Origin: Paenibacillus_E sp040812395
Lineage (GTDB): Bacteria > Bacillota > Bacilli > Paenibacillales > NBRC-103111
Length of the DNA stretch: 64,000 nucleotides
Direction: 5' to 3'
NCBI RefSeq assembly: GCF_040812395.1
Contig: NZ_JBFNXH010000006.1
Coordinates: 248,001 to 312,000, forward strand
The notes below the pieces were generated by a model. That model ran no database searches and had not been told where the DNA came from. It worked only from the letters and a program-made list of their open reading frames with translations. This document shows positions 52,933 through 61,872 of this stretch, piece after piece. A program made the translations under genes and the position numbers. Positions within the stretch are counted from its first letter, which is position 1. Each line of letters begins with the position of its first letter.

Positions 52933-52952
52933 AGTTTTGCTTTAGCAAAACT
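52933..52952. repeat. Short palindrome before the bicupin gene, copy 2
   Basis: AGTTTTGCT/AGCAAAACT with loop TT. It matches 36144-36163 including flanking AG and TTCTT. Confidence 0.75.
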
Positions 52953-52988
52953 TTCTTCGTAAGCATAAGCTCATTCATCTGCCCCGAT

Positions 52989-54395
52989 TCAATGAAACGG
53001 GCTGCCTGAAACTTGTCGAAATGTTGCGAATGGCGCTGGCGCATAGTTCAGAGAACGGCCCTCTGGCTTTCCAAATTCCCCTCGATCAAACACAACTCGA
53101 CCTCTGCGAATAGTAACGAGCGGAACACCAGTCAATGCCAAACCTTCATAGGGCGACCATCCGCTAAATGAATACAAATGATTGGCTTCTACTTGCCAGA
53201 CCTGTTGGTCGTCCACAATGACAATGTCCGCATCGAGTCCTGGCCGCAGACTTCCCTTCAGGTGATTCAACCGAAACCGATTGGCTGGTCCATCGGCCAG
53301 CAAGCTCACTACCTTACTAAGCCGCTCATCTCGACTGAGCTCAGGAAGATACTGCTTGAGTCCTGTCAGCAGAACAGGAAATAGCTCCTGTACGCCCGGC
53401 AAGCCCGGCGGAGCTTCGCCGAACGCTGCCGCTTTCTCTTCTTTGGAATGCGGCGCATGGTCGCTGCCCACTGAAGCCAGCGCGCCATTCCGAACAGCAG
53501 CCCACAGCCGTGCCCGGTCCCTATTATCACGAATCGCTGGGCTCAGCTTGGCCTTCGTTCCCTGCGCAGCAGCGCTTTCCTTGTCAAACCATAATTGGTG
53601 CGCTGTCGTCTCGAACGTCACAGGATATCCCCCGCGGGCTGCCGTTTCCAAGAGATCCACTTCCTCCTCCGACGAAACATGAAGAACATGGACGGACGTT
53701 CCATACTTGCGCACAAGGCGAAGTACCCGAGCAATGGCTGCGATAGCACCGCTGCGAGGAGCGATCGCCTCATAGGAAGCTAAATCATGCGGTAATTTAT
53801 GGACTTGGCGATATAATTGAAGAACGGCATCATCCTCAGCGTGCAAGGTTAACGGAATTTGCCTATCAGCGGCAAGCCGAAATATCGATTCGAGATCAGA
53901 ATCTTGATCAATCACATTACGAGCTGTCCGATGACCGGTTAAGAACAATTTGATACTAGCCGCATGCTCTTGTCGAATTGACTCGAGCGGCAGTAATTTG
54001 CCTGGTGCGACACCGACATGGAAACCATAATCAACCAAAGAATGGCCTTGAATTATCTTGTCCTTCTCCTTGATCCGATCAACCGAATCCGTGTAAGGAT
54101 CCGTATTGGGCATATCCAGCACCGTCGTAATTCCGCCTGCAACCGCTGCCTTGCTGGCGGCTTCCCAGTTCTCCTTATGCCCGTACCCCGGCGTACGGAA
54201 GTGCACATGAGAATCGATAAGGCCAGGAAGGACATAATGTCCTTCTGCATCTATTTCCTTCGTGCCTTGAGGCCGCTGCGAAGCATCGAAGACAAGAGCT
54301 ATCTTCCCGTCCTGAACCGCTATGCCTCCCTCTCTGACCGAGTCTTTATAAACAAGACGGCCATTATAAATGACGAGATCATATACGCTGCTCAT
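52989..54395 (-). CDS. Dihydroorotase/allantoinase-family amidohydrolase
   Basis: 468 aa. All binuclear-metal ligands are visible: PGLIDSHVHFRTPG (HxH), the lysine in SIKLFLTGH (carboxylated in the family), LHAEDD, VLHVSSEEE and VGSDHAPHS. Cyclic amide hydrolase; dihydroorotase, allantoinase or hydantoinase cannot be separated by eye. The start at 54395 forms ATGA with the upstream stop, so the frame to 54542 is rejected. Part of an operon with an acyl-CoA dehydrogenase-like gene and a bicupin. Confidence 0.82.
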   Translation of the reverse strand: MSSVYDLVIYNGRLVYKDSVREGGIAVQDGKIALVFDASQRPQGTKEIDAEGHYVLPGLIDSHVHFRTPGYGHKENWEAASKAAVAGGITTVLDMPNTDPYTDSVDRIKEKDKIIQGHSLVDYGFHVGVAPGKLLPLESIRQEHAASIKLFLTGHRTARNVIDQDSDLESIFRLAADRQIPLTLHAEDDAVLQLYRQVHKLPHDLASYEAIAPRSGAIAAIARVLRLVRKYGTSVHVLHVSSEEEVDLLETAARGGYPVTFETTAHQLWFDKESAAAQGTKAKLSPAIRDNRDRARLWAAVRNGALASVGSDHAPHSKEEKAAAFGEAPPGLPGVQELFPVLLTGLKQYLPELSRDERLSKVVSLLADGPANRFRLNHLKGSLRPGLDADIVIVDDQQVWQVEANHLYSFSGWSPYEGLALTGVPLVTIRRGRVVFDRGEFGKPEGRSLNYAPAPFATFRQVSGSPFH

Positions 54396-55507
54396 GATAC
54401 CAACTCTTTTCCGATAATTTCTTTCGCCAGGCGGTTTACGGGTCCCATCAGCGAGACCGCCCGCGCATCGCGCAGCAGCCTCTCCAATTTGCGCCCGCGC
54501 ACATAGCTGGAACCGCCGATGATTTGCTGCGCCTCCCGACATATTTTCTCACTGGCTTCCGAAGCGAATATTTTAGATTGATAGGCAATTTTGGCCAGAT
54601 GCTCGCCGCCATCCTTAGCTGCGACTTTATCGACCAGGGCTCTAACAGCCTCCAATGTCAAATGCAAGTCGGACAAAGCGGACTGAAGCAGCGGACTGCT
54701 GCTCAGCCCTTTACTGCGAACATGCTCCAACGCAAGTTCATAGGCAGCATGACTAATCCCCAGCGAGACTGCGCCCAGCGTCAGTCCGCATTGTCGGATG
54801 CCATTAATAACCGCCGGGGCACCCCCAAGAGCGCCAATGAACTGTTCGGATGAAACGAGGCAATTGTTCAAATAAATAAATCCGGTGGACGAACCTCGCA
54901 TACCTGCCAAATTCGTGTCCGCATCAGCGGTAATGCCTTGAGAAGTTTCGATTAAAAAAAAGGTTTGGCTTGAATTCCCATAGATGGATTTCTCATCATT
55001 GCTCCCTGTCTGTACCAGAACCAAATATAAATCCGCTAAGCCAGCGCCTGTCGTAAACGACTTGGTTCCTTCAATCAACCAGTGTCCGTCATCAATTTGA
55101 ACCGCTTGGGTAGACAGATTCTGCTTGTTCGCTCCCGCTCCTGTTTCAGACCATGCGGAAGCGGCAAGCCACCTGCCGTCAGCGAGTTTGGGCAAATATT
55201 GCTGACGCTGCGCCTCGCTCCCCCATTCCAGAATTCGTGAGACGACAGATAAATGCTGAAAAGCAATGATCGCGATCGATGGATCGACACCGGCGACCGC
55301 CTCAATAAATCGGCTGGCAAATAAGGATGTCTGCCCTAGACCGCCATATTCGGTCGGCACCATACTGCCTAGCAATCCCGACTGGCGCAGTGCCGCAAGC
55401 GACTCTTTCTGAGTTGCCCCCTGCTCATCAGCAGCACTCGCAAATTGTTCCAATTGTTCCAGCAATGCAGATAATTCTAGGCGAACATCTTGGACTGCAG
55501 CTCCCAT
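54392..55507 (-). CDS. Acyl-CoA dehydrogenase-family flavoprotein
   Basis: 371 aa. Acyl-CoA dehydrogenase fold: GLLGSMVPTEYGGLG (N-terminal), LAASAWSETGAG (middle FAD segment), GMRGSSTGFIYLNN, and C-terminal QQIIGGSSYVRGRKLERLLR with DARA. The usual catalytic glutamate position is not evident, so it may be a DszC/SfnB-type monooxygenase or an atypical dehydrogenase. It overlaps the PrpF-like gene by 31 bp and the amidohydrolase gene by 4 bp. Confidence 0.78.
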   Translation of the reverse strand: MGAAVQDVRLELSALLEQLEQFASAADEQGATQKESLAALRQSGLLGSMVPTEYGGLGQTSLFASRFIEAVAGVDPSIAIIAFQHLSVVSRILEWGSEAQRQQYLPKLADGRWLAASAWSETGAGANKQNLSTQAVQIDDGHWLIEGTKSFTTGAGLADLYLVLVQTGSNDEKSIYGNSSQTFFLIETSQGITADADTNLAGMRGSSTGFIYLNNCLVSSEQFIGALGGAPAVINGIRQCGLTLGAVSLGISHAAYELALEHVRSKGLSSSPLLQSALSDLHLTLEAVRALVDKVAAKDGGEHLAKIAYQSKIFASEASEKICREAQQIIGGSSYVRGRKLERLLRDARAVSLMGPVNRLAKEIIGKELVS

Positions 55508-56520
55508 TCACGCGCCGCCCCTTTCTTTAATGGCAATGAGCCGATTAGCCGAACATTTTTATCCGAAATGCTATTGTACAGCAAATAATCATTCAGCTCC
55601 GGGCCCGTTGTAGAAGTCGAAATTATTGTACTTCCGCCTTTGGTTCTCACATTTAACCGGTATGTAGATGATTTGGATGCTTGCACAATCCCGTACACAA
55701 CAGAACCTTTTATGGAAGCCGCCGCCCCCACGCAAGCTGCGCCCGTAAGGGCAATCGTCGGATGCCACGAAGGAACGGAGATCGCTCTAAACGATAGCGA
55801 GCCCTGCTGGTAGCTGGCAACCGCAGCAATCTTGGGAAAGACATTATCCGGATTCAAACCGATATGTACCGCTGCGGCTCGGCGAATTTCCTGGAGTCGT
55901 GCAAGTACATCCGCGCCTGCTCCGAACAGCTCCTCTTCCGAATGAATGCCTAGTGACTCCGCATGCACGAATACATAGGAATTACCCGAAGAGACAACGG
56001 ACACTTCAACTTCGCCGAAAGAAGTTTGCAAGCGATCCGTCACTTGTCCCGATGGAAGCAAGCTGGCAAGGCTTGTACCTTGATTTTCAATAAAATGAGC
56101 GGTGCAATTCATGCCTGATCGTACGGCGTGATCGACTTCGCAAACGAGGCTATCTCCTACATTCTCTATATACACACGTACGCGCAGTCCCGGGCTTGCA
56201 CTTGCCACCCATCCCCATTTCATCGCCACCTGGATGGCTGCCAGTATCGAATGCCCGCAGCTGCCTTCATAGTCAAAGGAAACCGGATTACCCGGAACCA
56301 GTTGGAAGAACCAATAACTAAGATCATACATCGGATGAGAAGATGGCCGAATAACAACAAATTTGGAAATCAAACCATGCGGATGCTGGCTATCATCCAA
56401 ATTAGCATGAATCCGGTGCAGCACCGGAATAACATCAGTCGGGTCCGTCCCTATGTCGGTTCCATCGATAATAATGGATGAAGAAACGCTTCCTTCAGCG
56501 TGAGCCAAATAGGTCAACAT
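55477..56520 (-). CDS. PrpF-like isomerase (diaminopimelate epimerase fold)
   Basis: 347 aa. Segments SSSIIIDGTDIGTDPTDVIP near the N-terminus, FDYEGSCGHSILAAIQVAM (the Cys-Gly motif of the PrpF/DapF fold) and RAISVPSWHPTIALTGAACV resemble the PrpF family of methylaconitate-type isomerases, with weak overall similarity. GAGGGG lies before the ATG at 56520; nearby GTG and ATG codons at 56529 and 56526 overlap the asnB stop. Substrate unknown. Confidence 0.6.
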   Translation of the reverse strand: MLTYLAHAEGSVSSSIIIDGTDIGTDPTDVIPVLHRIHANLDDSQHPHGLISKFVVIRPSSHPMYDLSYWFFQLVPGNPVSFDYEGSCGHSILAAIQVAMKWGWVASASPGLRVRVYIENVGDSLVCEVDHAVRSGMNCTAHFIENQGTSLASLLPSGQVTDRLQTSFGEVEVSVVSSGNSYVFVHAESLGIHSEEELFGAGADVLARLQEIRRAAAVHIGLNPDNVFPKIAAVASYQQGSLSFRAISVPSWHPTIALTGAACVGAAASIKGSVVYGIVQASKSSTYRLNVRTKGGSTIISTSTTGPELNDYLLYNSISDKNVRLIGSLPLKKGAAREWELQSKMFA

Positions 56521-56525
56521 GTGCA

Positions 56526-58334
56526 TCACCCCTCAAATTGATATTGTTTAGACGAAGAAATCGAAACCTGGAACTGATCCAGCCACAGCTGGAAAATAGC
56601 CAGAGACCATAAGGTCAAAGCGGTTTTGCCGCTAGGTGCGGTAGCCTGACGCTCAAGCAGTTTCTCTACCTCTTTCGGATTGAACACATTTTGCCTGCGA
56701 ATCGTTTCACGGTCCAGCGCTTGTTCAATGGCTGTAAATAACGGCAGCCCTTTGCGCATCATCGCATCAATCGGGAGCGTAAACGGTTGTTTCTTGCGCG
56801 TTAATATGGAATCCGGCAGAATGCCTGCGGAAGTACGATAGAGAAGTTTTTTCACCCGACCCTCTTCTACTCTCCAGCTATCGGGCAGTCGGTTCGCTAT
56901 ATCAAGAATACGCGGCTGGCAATAAGGAACTCTGACCTCAACGGAATGGGCCATACTGAGATGATCCACACGACGAAGATGATACGAAGGCAGCCGATAT
57001 TCGCGTTCGAATGAAAGAATGGTATCCAGCCGTCCACGATTGGATTGCCGAAGCGTATGCTCAATATGATCTTCAATAGAACCATTTTCCTTAATAAATG
57101 CGCGGTAATCTTCGCTGTAAAGTTCCCAGCGTTGATGCGTGTCAGCTACGCCCAATGAGCTAATATAAGGCTTCACCCAGTCACCTAACGTATGTACAGC
57201 TTCCGCAAAGCGATCATAACCGCCGAACATTTCATCCGCTCCGTCGCCGGAAATCGTCACTTTAAAACCGGCTTGTTGAATAGCTTCGAATAGCGCATAA
57301 CTGCTGAGCGTAATCGGATCGGCATTCGGCTGTCCCAGATGCGTCACAACGGAGGGAAGCAACCGCTCAAAATTCCTTGGATCCATGAGCACTTCATGAT
57401 GAGTCGTGCCGAAAAGCTGCGCAACCTCGCGAGCATATGCTTTCTCATCAAGCGGCCAATCACCGATATAGGAGAGATTGAATGAATGGATCCCTTTATT
57501 GTGCTTGCTAGCCAAGGCCGTGATTAAACTGGAATCCAGCCCCCCGCTATTCACAGTACTCACCGGAACATCTGCAAGCAGCAAGGCGTTAACTTCATGA
57601 TCCAATTGCTCCCGAAGTTGAGCTGCTGTCTCTTCAAAGTTACTAATCTGAACGTTTGAATATAAATGTGTCGACCAACGCTGAAGCCTTGGCCGTTCTC
57701 CGAGCCGAGCATGAAGCAGAGAAGATGGCGGCAGCGCGTAGACGCCGTCAAACATAGTCCGCTCCCCGAACACCACTTTCGTCGTTAAATAGAAATCAAC
57801 GCCCGTTAGCCATAATTGCTTCGGTATGCGCTCAAATGCGAGCAAGGAAGGCAATTCTGAAGAGAAGTAAATGGTCTGCTTCTGTTCATCCCAGTAATAA
57901 TAGAGCGACTTCATGCCAGAAGGGTCGGTGGCCAGCGTTAACGTGACCGTCTCGCGAAGATCAATAATCGCAATGGCGAACATGCCATCCAAATAGCGGA
58001 CAAATTCAGTTCCGTATTCGGCATACAAGGCCGGCAGGATGGAACCGTCACACGTATCGGCAAAGCTGTAGCCTTTCAATTCCAGCTTCTTTCTAAGTTC
58101 ATGATGATTATAAATTTCACCGTTGAATACGATCCGAATATGTTCCCCGCCTGCATAAGGCTGCTCCCCGCCATCCAGGCCGACAATGGATAATCGATTA
58201 TTGCCAATCGCCCAATTTCTTTCGGATAAGACAGATTGCTGGTCAGGACCACCTTTGAATTGAAGATCAGATACAGCCTTTAATCGCTTTGAATCTACAA
58301 AATCATAACCGAGATAACCAAAAATACGGCACAT
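56526..58334 (-). CDS. asnB: Asparagine synthetase, glutamine-hydrolysing
   Basis: 602 aa. Class II glutamine amidotransferase with the N-terminal nucleophile Cys2 (MCRIFGYLGYD), NGEIYNHHELRKKLE and DGMFAIAI. The synthetase domain has the pyrophosphate loop VNSGGLDSSLITAL and ISGDGADEMFGGYDRF. AGAGGAGTC lies before the ATG. In an operon with amidohydrolase, PrpF-like and dehydrogenase-like genes, it may amidate a pathway intermediate instead of aspartate (inference), as AsnB paralogues do in biosynthetic clusters. Confidence 0.9.
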   Translation of the reverse strand: MCRIFGYLGYDFVDSKRLKAVSDLQFKGGPDQQSVLSERNWAIGNNRLSIVGLDGGEQPYAGGEHIRIVFNGEIYNHHELRKKLELKGYSFADTCDGSILPALYAEYGTEFVRYLDGMFAIAIIDLRETVTLTLATDPSGMKSLYYYWDEQKQTIYFSSELPSLLAFERIPKQLWLTGVDFYLTTKVVFGERTMFDGVYALPPSSLLHARLGERPRLQRWSTHLYSNVQISNFEETAAQLREQLDHEVNALLLADVPVSTVNSGGLDSSLITALASKHNKGIHSFNLSYIGDWPLDEKAYAREVAQLFGTTHHEVLMDPRNFERLLPSVVTHLGQPNADPITLSSYALFEAIQQAGFKVTISGDGADEMFGGYDRFAEAVHTLGDWVKPYISSLGVADTHQRWELYSEDYRAFIKENGSIEDHIEHTLRQSNRGRLDTILSFEREYRLPSYHLRRVDHLSMAHSVEVRVPYCQPRILDIANRLPDSWRVEEGRVKKLLYRTSAGILPDSILTRKKQPFTLPIDAMMRKGLPLFTAIEQALDRETIRRQNVFNPKEVEKLLERQATAPSGKTALTLWSLAIFQLWLDQFQVSISSSKQYQFEG

Positions 58335-58554
58335 GTGGTGTGACTCCTCTCATTTCCTCTTCCGATTGTGAACGATTACTCTCTTTAGTCTCTTAAGTTC
58401 CCCCCTTTACTGTAAAATACAAAGACATGACATTCACGAAGTATTCACATTAATTTACTTGGTTTTACTATTATAAATGTACCACGTAATTGAAAAACAC
58501 GTCCAATATCAGATCACATATCAGTTATATCATCCATAGACTATGAAAACACCA

Positions 58555-59085
58555 TTATTTGACATTAAATGACAAATCACTAACTGGATAAGTAACGGAT
58601 CCTACATCACCAGTAAATAATCGAACAACAGCAAACTTGCGTTCATCTGCTAATTTAAATGCATGATATCGCTCCTGAGGCACGACAACCACATCCCCAA
58701 TTGACACTTCCAATTCAAAATAATGATCCGCGCGTTGGCTTTTAATAATGAAAATACCTTTGCCTCCGACAACAATGCGGACCTCATCTTCCTTATGGAA
58801 GTGTACGTCTCCAAACTTTTGAAGCATATCCGGCGTATCCACCGAAAGCACGGCGATATCCCACTTCGTATAGCCTCTCTTTTCCGCGAATCGAATGATC
58901 TCCTCTTCATAAATAGCCAGCAGTTGCGCTCTTTCCTCTTCATTAAAAGCAATTTTTTCATGCACAAATTCCGGGGTGCGATCTGCAGGCCACTTCTCAT
59001 AGTGAATACCTTCATTTTGCAAAAAAGCTTCAATCTGATCTTGATTAACATATTGGCGTGTAACTCTCTCATAAATACTGGACAT
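58555..59085 (-). CDS. Acireductone dioxygenase-like cupin (MtnD family)
   Basis: 176 aa. MtnD-type cupin: helical N-terminus, FGDVHFHKEDEVRIVVGGKG (the HxHxxxxE metal site, near residue 95) and VPQERYHAFKL (the second His). In the methionine salvage pathway this enzyme oxidises acireductone, but no other salvage gene is present here. It is 220 bp upstream of asnB on the same strand with GAGAGTAGGG before the ATG. Confidence 0.75.
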   Translation of the reverse strand: MSSIYERVTRQYVNQDQIEAFLQNEGIHYEKWPADRTPEFVHEKIAFNEEERAQLLAIYEEEIIRFAEKRGYTKWDIAVLSVDTPDMLQKFGDVHFHKEDEVRIVVGGKGIFIIKSQRADHYFELEVSIGDVVVVPQERYHAFKLADERKFAVVRLFTGDVGSVTYPVSDLSFNVK

Positions 59086-59218
59086 GTATGAATCCCTACT
59101 CTCTTTTCATATGGTGTTTCGTAACGGAATCTTATTGAATTCGCCAGGATTTGTCAACGTATAGTCCGAATCCTATAAATACTATAAGAAAATTGATATT
59201 GGAAGTTAGGATGGTGCT

Positions 59219-59247
59219 TTGACTATAATTCATATGAAACCTATATG
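59219..59247 (+). promoter_or_regulatory. Putative sigma-A promoter
   Basis: TTGACT (59219-59224), 17 bases, TATATG (59242-59247), 60 bp before the FMN reductase start. The -35 is 5 of 6 and the -10 is 4 of 6. Confidence 0.45.
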
Positions 59248-59306
59248 GATGATAAGAAAGGTAAAAGGCCCTTCTTAAAATTACAAACAAATTGGAGTGT
59301 GCAACC

Positions 59307-59846
59307 ATGAGTAAAACCGTTCTCTTCATTAGCGGAAGTCCACGTGCAAATTCAAGAACCAGAGCCGTAACGAACGTTGTCTATCGACTGCTCAGAGATC
59401 AACGCGGGCATGCACAGCTTATTGATTTACATCTGCATGAACTCCCCCTCTTTAATGGCGATTCCGCTCAAAATGAACTGGCTTCCGTCCAACAATGGCG
59501 ACAATTGGCAGCCGAAGCAGGCGGCTTCTTCATCGTTACGCCGGAATACCATAACGGCATTAGCGGTGCGTTGAAAAATGCGCTTGATTTCTTAAATGCC
59601 GAGCATTTCCTCAACAAACCAGTGGCAATCGCAGCGGCATCAGGCGGCGGCAAGAATGGCATCAATGCGTTGAATAACTTGCGCCTTGTACTGCGCGGGG
59701 TATCGGCAAATGTTCTGGCTGGCCAATTTGCAGCCGATCCGAGCCAGATCGATGAAAATGGCATTTTCACCGATGAAAACGGCGTTAAGTCACTCCAATC
59801 CCTCGTGCAAGATTTGATAGCTGCAGTAAGCTTACAAGTCGAATGA
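59307..59846 (+). CDS. NADPH-dependent FMN reductase (SsuE-like)
   Basis: 179 aa. Flavodoxin-like fold: FISGSPRANSRTRAV (phosphate loop), FIVTPEYHNGISGALKNALD, AIAAASGGGKNG. Supplies reduced flavin, for example to a sulfonate monooxygenase, though none is present in this window. TTGGAGTG lies before the ATG at 59307; the frame opens at 59292. It overlaps the following permease gene by 4 bp. Confidence 0.85.
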   Translation: MSKTVLFISGSPRANSRTRAVTNVVYRLLRDQRGHAQLIDLHLHELPLFNGDSAQNELASVQQWRQLAAEAGGFFIVTPEYHNGISGALKNALDFLNAEHFLNKPVAIAAASGGGKNGINALNNLRLVLRGVSANVLAGQFAADPSQIDENGIFTDENGVKSLQSLVQDLIAAVSLQVE

Positions 59847-61216
59847 TGCGTGGAAAGGAGGGCATTCGACTTTCTCTCGCTTCTGTCCAGTGGGCTTTCT
59901 TCATCTTGACCGGCGGTTTAGTCGCACCAATTGTAGTCGCTGCCGCCTTTCATCTAACAGGTATAGAAACGGTCGGACTCCTCCAGCGAACGCTGGCTGT
60001 CATTGGGATCTCATCCTTATTGCAAGTGTTATTTGGTCATAAATTGCCGATTCTGGAAGGACCCGCCGGAGTCTGGTGGGGCGTGTTCATTTTATTGGCT
60101 GGCAGTGTTGCGGCAGGACCGGCCTCCGCTGCACTGCTGAGGCAAATGGAAATGGGATTGCTGATCAGCGGGGCCATCATGCTAGCGTTAAGTGCCTTTC
60201 AGATCATTGGGCATGTGAAGAAGCTATTTACTCCTGTCGTGACAGGAACTTACCTGCTGCTGCTCATTTTCCAATTCAGTTCATCGATCGTGAAAGGAAT
60301 TCTTGGCGTAGGCTACTCGGACTCGTACATCCATGCACAAATCGCCATTCCTGCCATCGCTACGCTGGTTTTCACTTTCATTTGCGGACGCTTGAAATAT
60401 GCTTTTTTTCGCAATTTCTCTGTCTTGCTCGGCGTTATTTTCGGATATGCCGCTTTTCGCTTGCTCGGTTTGATCCCCGACTTTCCTGACATACAGGAAA
60501 CCGTTACGCTGCCGACATGGTTTGCATGGGGAAAGCCCGAATTTAATTCTGGCATACTTCTGACGACCCTCGTCATTGCCCTGCCTTTATTGATTAATAT
60601 GATTGCCGCCATCGTCATAGTCGAGAAGGCAGCCGGACGGGAAGCGCAGGATGTGTACCGGCGTGCAGGTCTTGTGATGGGCATTAACCAGCTAATATCC
60701 GGACTGTTCTCTGCCGTAGGGTGTGTATCCAATTCGCATACAGCCGGGTTCATCGCCTCCACGCAAATGACCAAACGATTGCCGTTCATCCTTGGCTGCT
60801 TGCTCATCCTTGGAGCAAGTTTGTTTCCTTTATTCACGGTAGCTTTGGCCTCTATTCCGGTACCGGTTGCATTTGCTGTCATTTTTTATTCCTTTACTCA
60901 TCTGCTAACCGCCGGGCTTCGGGAATATGAGACCATTCTCAAGGAAGAGAAAAAACTGCTTGTCATCGGTGTTGCCCTCTTCGCCGGCGTAGGCAGCATG
61001 TTTATCCCTGCGGCAAGTCTGTCGCATACCCCTGATGTGATTAAGCCTATTTTGAACAATGGACTTATCGTCGGTGTCCTTGCTTCCATACTGTTCGAGC
61101 AAGGCATTCGTGGGAAAGATGCGTTAGCCGCATTCCTAAAAACCCGAAACGATCGACTCAAAATTTCCCGCGAGAGGAACTCTCAACATGGCGTTAACGA
61201 TCAAAGTGTACTCTGA
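59843..61216 (+). CDS. NCS2-family xanthine/uracil-type permease
   Basis: 457 aa with 12-14 predicted helices. LPILEGPAGVWWGVFIL, NLISGLFSAVG-type segment (NQLISGLFSAVGCVSNSHTA) and the surrounding helices fit the nucleobase:cation symporter-2 family. The substrate may be a purine or pyrimidine base or a related ring compound. Given the nearby amidohydrolase, a cyclic ureide is conceivable (inference). It overlaps the next gene by 29 bp. Confidence 0.8.
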   Translation: MMRGKEGIRLSLASVQWAFFILTGGLVAPIVVAAAFHLTGIETVGLLQRTLAVIGISSLLQVLFGHKLPILEGPAGVWWGVFILLAGSVAAGPASAALLRQMEMGLLISGAIMLALSAFQIIGHVKKLFTPVVTGTYLLLLIFQFSSSIVKGILGVGYSDSYIHAQIAIPAIATLVFTFICGRLKYAFFRNFSVLLGVIFGYAAFRLLGLIPDFPDIQETVTLPTWFAWGKPEFNSGILLTTLVIALPLLINMIAAIVIVEKAAGREAQDVYRRAGLVMGINQLISGLFSAVGCVSNSHTAGFIASTQMTKRLPFILGCLLILGASLFPLFTVALASIPVPVAFAVIFYSFTHLLTAGLREYETILKEEKKLLVIGVALFAGVGSMFIPAASLSHTPDVIKPILNNGLIVGVLASILFEQGIRGKDALAAFLKTRNDRLKISRERNSQHGVNDQSVL

Positions 61217-61841
61217 TTACGTATGCCCCTTCTGCCTCTTGGCTGAAGATCAATTGGAGCAAGCCGCGGCAGAGCGCGATGTCATCATCGAATATATGCC
61301 CTTCGAACTTAGGCCATACCCCAAACCTACTCTGAAGCCTGAGGATGCCTATATGCAAACCAATTGGGCGGAAAAAGTTTATCCTCTGGCTGAGCAGTTG
61401 GGGATTAAGATGGTTATGCCGCCTTTCTCCCCGCAGCCTTATACCCATTTGGCTTTCGAAGGATTTCAATTTGCCAAAGAGCATGGCAAAGGCAAAGCTT
61501 ACAATTCACGTATGTATACCGCTTTTTTCCAAGATAGTCTGGACATTGGAAATATTGACGTTTTGACTCAGCTCGCTGAAGAGCTTGGTCTTGACGGCAC
61601 GGCATTCCGCCTGGCCTTGGAACAGCGCACCTATCAGGAGCATCACCGTAAGGCGCTTCATCACGCCTACAACGAAGCGCAGATAACGGCTGCCCCAACC
61701 TTCGTCATCGGTGATCGCGTAGCCAAATGGCTCGTATTTAAAGAGCAATTTCTGGAAGAAATTGATGCGGAGCTAGCTAAACGCCAACGGCTTGATCATT
61801 GGGCTACAGGTTTAAGCTGCGATGCAGAAGGCTGTTCCTAA
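61188..61841 (+). CDS. DsbA/FrnE-family thioredoxin-fold protein (first of pair)
   Basis: 217 aa. N-terminal SDYVCPFCLLAEDQL carries the CPFC redox motif at about residues 13-16; AAPTFVIGDRV has the cis-Pro of the fold. No signal peptide, so cytoplasmic, as in the FrnE family. About 60% identical by eye to the next protein. The C-terminus has extra cysteines (GLSCDAEGCS). GAGAGGAAC lies before the ATG, inside the end of the permease gene. Confidence 0.82.
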   Translation: MALTIKVYSDYVCPFCLLAEDQLEQAAAERDVIIEYMPFELRPYPKPTLKPEDAYMQTNWAEKVYPLAEQLGIKMVMPPFSPQPYTHLAFEGFQFAKEHGKGKAYNSRMYTAFFQDSLDIGNIDVLTQLAEELGLDGTAFRLALEQRTYQEHHRKALHHAYNEAQITAAPTFVIGDRVAKWLVFKEQFLEEIDAELAKRQRLDHWATGLSCDAEGCS

Positions 61842-61872
61842 GCCAGTCATAAGAAACGAGAGGAGCTCGACC

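Noticed and set aside
52074..54395. Complete allantoin degradation operon
   Set aside because: Only an amidohydrolase and a bicupin could fit; allantoate, ureidoglycolate and urate genes are absent and the other four genes do not belong to that pathway.
58555..59085. Methionine salvage locus
   Set aside because: The MtnD-like cupin stands without any other salvage gene.
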